DNA of 14,327 nucleotides from Acidimicrobiaceae bacterium (GTDB lineage: Bacteria > Actinomycetota > Acidimicrobiia > Acidimicrobiales > Ilumatobacteraceae), in contig DMQJ01000439.1 in assembly GCA_003455715.1 (NCBI GenBank), positions 1 through 14,327 of the forward strand, in the 5' to 3' direction. Shown one piece after another: positions 13,222 through 14,327 of this stretch. The notes beneath the pieces are model-generated. The model made no database searches, had not been told where the DNA came from, and saw only the letters and a program-made list of their open reading frames with translations. Position numbers and translations under genes: made by a program. The stretch's first letter is position 1. Each line of letters begins with the position of its first letter.

Positions 13222-13857
13222 GTGGCCGATCCGTTCAAGGCGAGAGCGCCATTCGCACCGTGGGACCGGCGTCAACTGCCGGGCCTGTTCGACGTGGAGG
13301 AAAGCGCGCGCCGCATCGGCCACTACAAGTGGGCCGAGATGAAGCTGTTCGAGGCATTGGGCGGTTGGGTGGCCACCGTGCCCGAACTCGACGTGAAGAT
13401 GCGCCTCGGCACCCACTGCTATCACCACGCCTGGCACGCCGAGCTGTGGCACAAGCGCCTGCCCGAACTGCGTGAGATGAACCCCGACCGCCTCACCGTG
13501 CCACCCAACGACGCGATGGTGCGGTTCGTCGAGGCGCTCACCGAGCCCGAGGCGCCCGAGCTCACCATCGAGAAGTTGGTCGGCGTGTACCGCGTGTTCA
13601 TCCCGCACTTCATCGCCGCTTACACCTTCCACAAGAACAACACGAGCGAGATCACCGACGCACCGACCATCCGCTCGCTCACCTTCGCTCTCCAGGACGA
13701 GATCGCCGACTTCATCGACGGTGAAATGCTCATCCAGTCGCTCATCGAAACACCCGATGAAGTGCAGCGTGCTGCTGCACACCAAGCCCGTTTGGAAACC
13801 CTGCTGTTGGAAGCCGGTGGCATCGCCGGCCCCGGAACGATCGGAGGCGCATCATGA
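13222..13857 (+). CDS. ferritin-like helical protein, function unknown
   Basis: With the GTG at 13222 the protein has 211 residues, almost all helical. Likely metal-binding positions lie in helix-like stretches: YKWAEMKLFEALGGWV (E39, E44), HCYHHAWHAELWHKRL (H65, H68, H69, H72, E74, H77) and LQDEIADFIDGEML (E160, E168). This spacing suggests a four-helix-bundle, ferritin-like fold, but I do not recognise a named family, and the His-rich second helix differs from the usual ExxH. No signal peptide is present. The stop overlaps the next gene as ATGA, and the next product also looks ferritin-like, so the two may form a complex. A metal-dependent oxidation or storage role is inference only. Confidence 0.6.
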   Translation: MADPFKARAPFAPWDRRQLPGLFDVEESARRIGHYKWAEMKLFEALGGWVATVPELDVKMRLGTHCYHHAWHAELWHKRLPELREMNPDRLTVPPNDAMVRFVEALTEPEAPELTIEKLVGVYRVFIPHFIAAYTFHKNNTSEITDAPTIRSLTFALQDEIADFIDGEMLIQSLIETPDEVQRAAAHQARLETLLLEAGGIAGPGTIGGAS

Positions 13858-14327
13858 GGAAGTTCTTCCCCGTCGAGGAGTTGGCCCGCGACCAGCGGTT
13901 CCACCAGATCACCATGCGGCAGGCCCAGGCCGACCCGCGCACGGTCACCCTGGCCACCGACAGCCGGGCCAAGACCAACCGCCTCACCCCCGACCGTGCC
14001 GACGCCAGCGACCGCGCCCGCGGTCTCATGCATGGCATCTTCGTCGGCGAGATCCAAGCGTTGGAGGGGGCAGGCCGCACGTGCCACGACTTCGAGACCG
14101 GCACTGAAGCGCCGTTTGCGTTGAAGCTCGACATGGCCCGCCAGGCGTGGGACGAGGCCCGGCACGTGGAGATCAGCGTGAAGCTCAGCGACTGGATGGG
14201 CTCCGAGATCGGCCAGTACGCCGAGAACACGGTGCTGTTCGAGGCTGCGTGCAGCAACGACCCGGTGCTGCGGCTTGCCGGCGTGAACCGTGCCCTTGAG
14301 GGGCTCGCCATCGACGTGTTCACCACG
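13854..14327 (+). CDS. ferritin-like di-iron-type protein (partial, runs off window)
   Basis: The first 158 codons are present, open to the window edge. Candidate di-iron ligands follow the ferritin-like pattern: E66 or E71 in VGEIQALEGAGR, E101-x-x-H104 in WDEARHVEI, and E149 in NRALEGLAIDVF at the start of a third helix. A fourth ligand helix would lie beyond base 14327. The region between the first two ligand helices is ...FALKLDMARQAWDEARH, close to known ferritin-like superfamily sequences. The ATG at 13854 overlaps the stop of the preceding gene (ATGA). I cannot name the reaction; the arrangement suggests it acts with its upstream neighbour. Confidence 0.65.
   Translation, partial: MRKFFPVEELARDQRFHQITMRQAQADPRTVTLATDSRAKTNRLTPDRADASDRARGLMHGIFVGEIQALEGAGRTCHDFETGTEAPFALKLDMARQAWDEARHVEISVKLSDWMGSEIGQYAENTVLFEAACSNDPVLRLAGVNRALEGLAIDVFTT

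Noticed and set aside
11799..13238. Minus-strand open frame of 479 codons
   Set aside because: It is antisense to the ABC1 kinase gene, which has a full set of family motifs. The antisense translation has none.

Overview
The window is GC-rich, gene-dense chromosomal DNA. A radA-disA pair, frequent GTG starts, TANNNT boxes placed directly before start codons and stop/start overlaps between genes all point to an actinobacterium. Product types and codon bias fit the Acidimicrobiia (Ilumatobacter-like), but that placement is an inference and no rRNA or marker gene here settles it. I see no tRNA, rRNA, CRISPR array, prophage or recognisable transposase.

Left end: the last codons of a probable radA (to 148) are followed by disA (153-1142), the c-di-AMP synthase. 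disA ends 4 bp from the end of a long run of minus-strand genes. Read in transcription order from 6038 down to 1147, that run holds a cytoplasmic cyclophilin, a YcaQ/AlkX-type DNA glycosylase, an AI-2E family membrane protein, a zinc-type L-asparaginase and a LACTB2-like metallo-beta-lactamase-fold hydrolase. From the glycosylase down to the hydrolase each gene overlaps the next (TGATG, a 14-bp overlap, ATGA), so they are probably translationally coupled although their functions look unrelated.

Middle: 6114-7076 (minus) encodes a lone protein with an AbiEi-like N-terminal half and a DUF559/Vsr-like PD-(D/E)XK nuclease C-terminus. It lies between two imperfect inverted arms of about 120 bp (6057-6176 and 7105-7225). 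The left arm includes the 3' end of this gene. The right arm, read on the plus strand in the matching frame, encodes a similar C-terminal peptide, so it looks like the relic tail of a second, inverted paralogue plus a shared 3' repeat. This is the most unusual structure in the window.

Right of that, minus strand 11472 to 7238, is a complete four-gene ABC importer in the order ATPase, permease, permease, lipoprotein binding protein. All genes overlap. It most resembles the sn-glycerol-3-phosphate (Ugp) system.

Right end, plus strand: a 77-aa DksA/TraR-tail-like protein lacking all zinc cysteines overlaps an ABC1/UbiB/COQ8-family kinase-like gene. A second unit follows with its own -10 box and a strong Shine-Dalgarno, encoding two translationally coupled helical proteins that look ferritin-like; the second runs off the window. 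The importer and the DksA-like/ABC1 unit diverge from a 75-bp region with a leaderless-type promoter candidate on each side. No gap between genes exceeds 300 bases.
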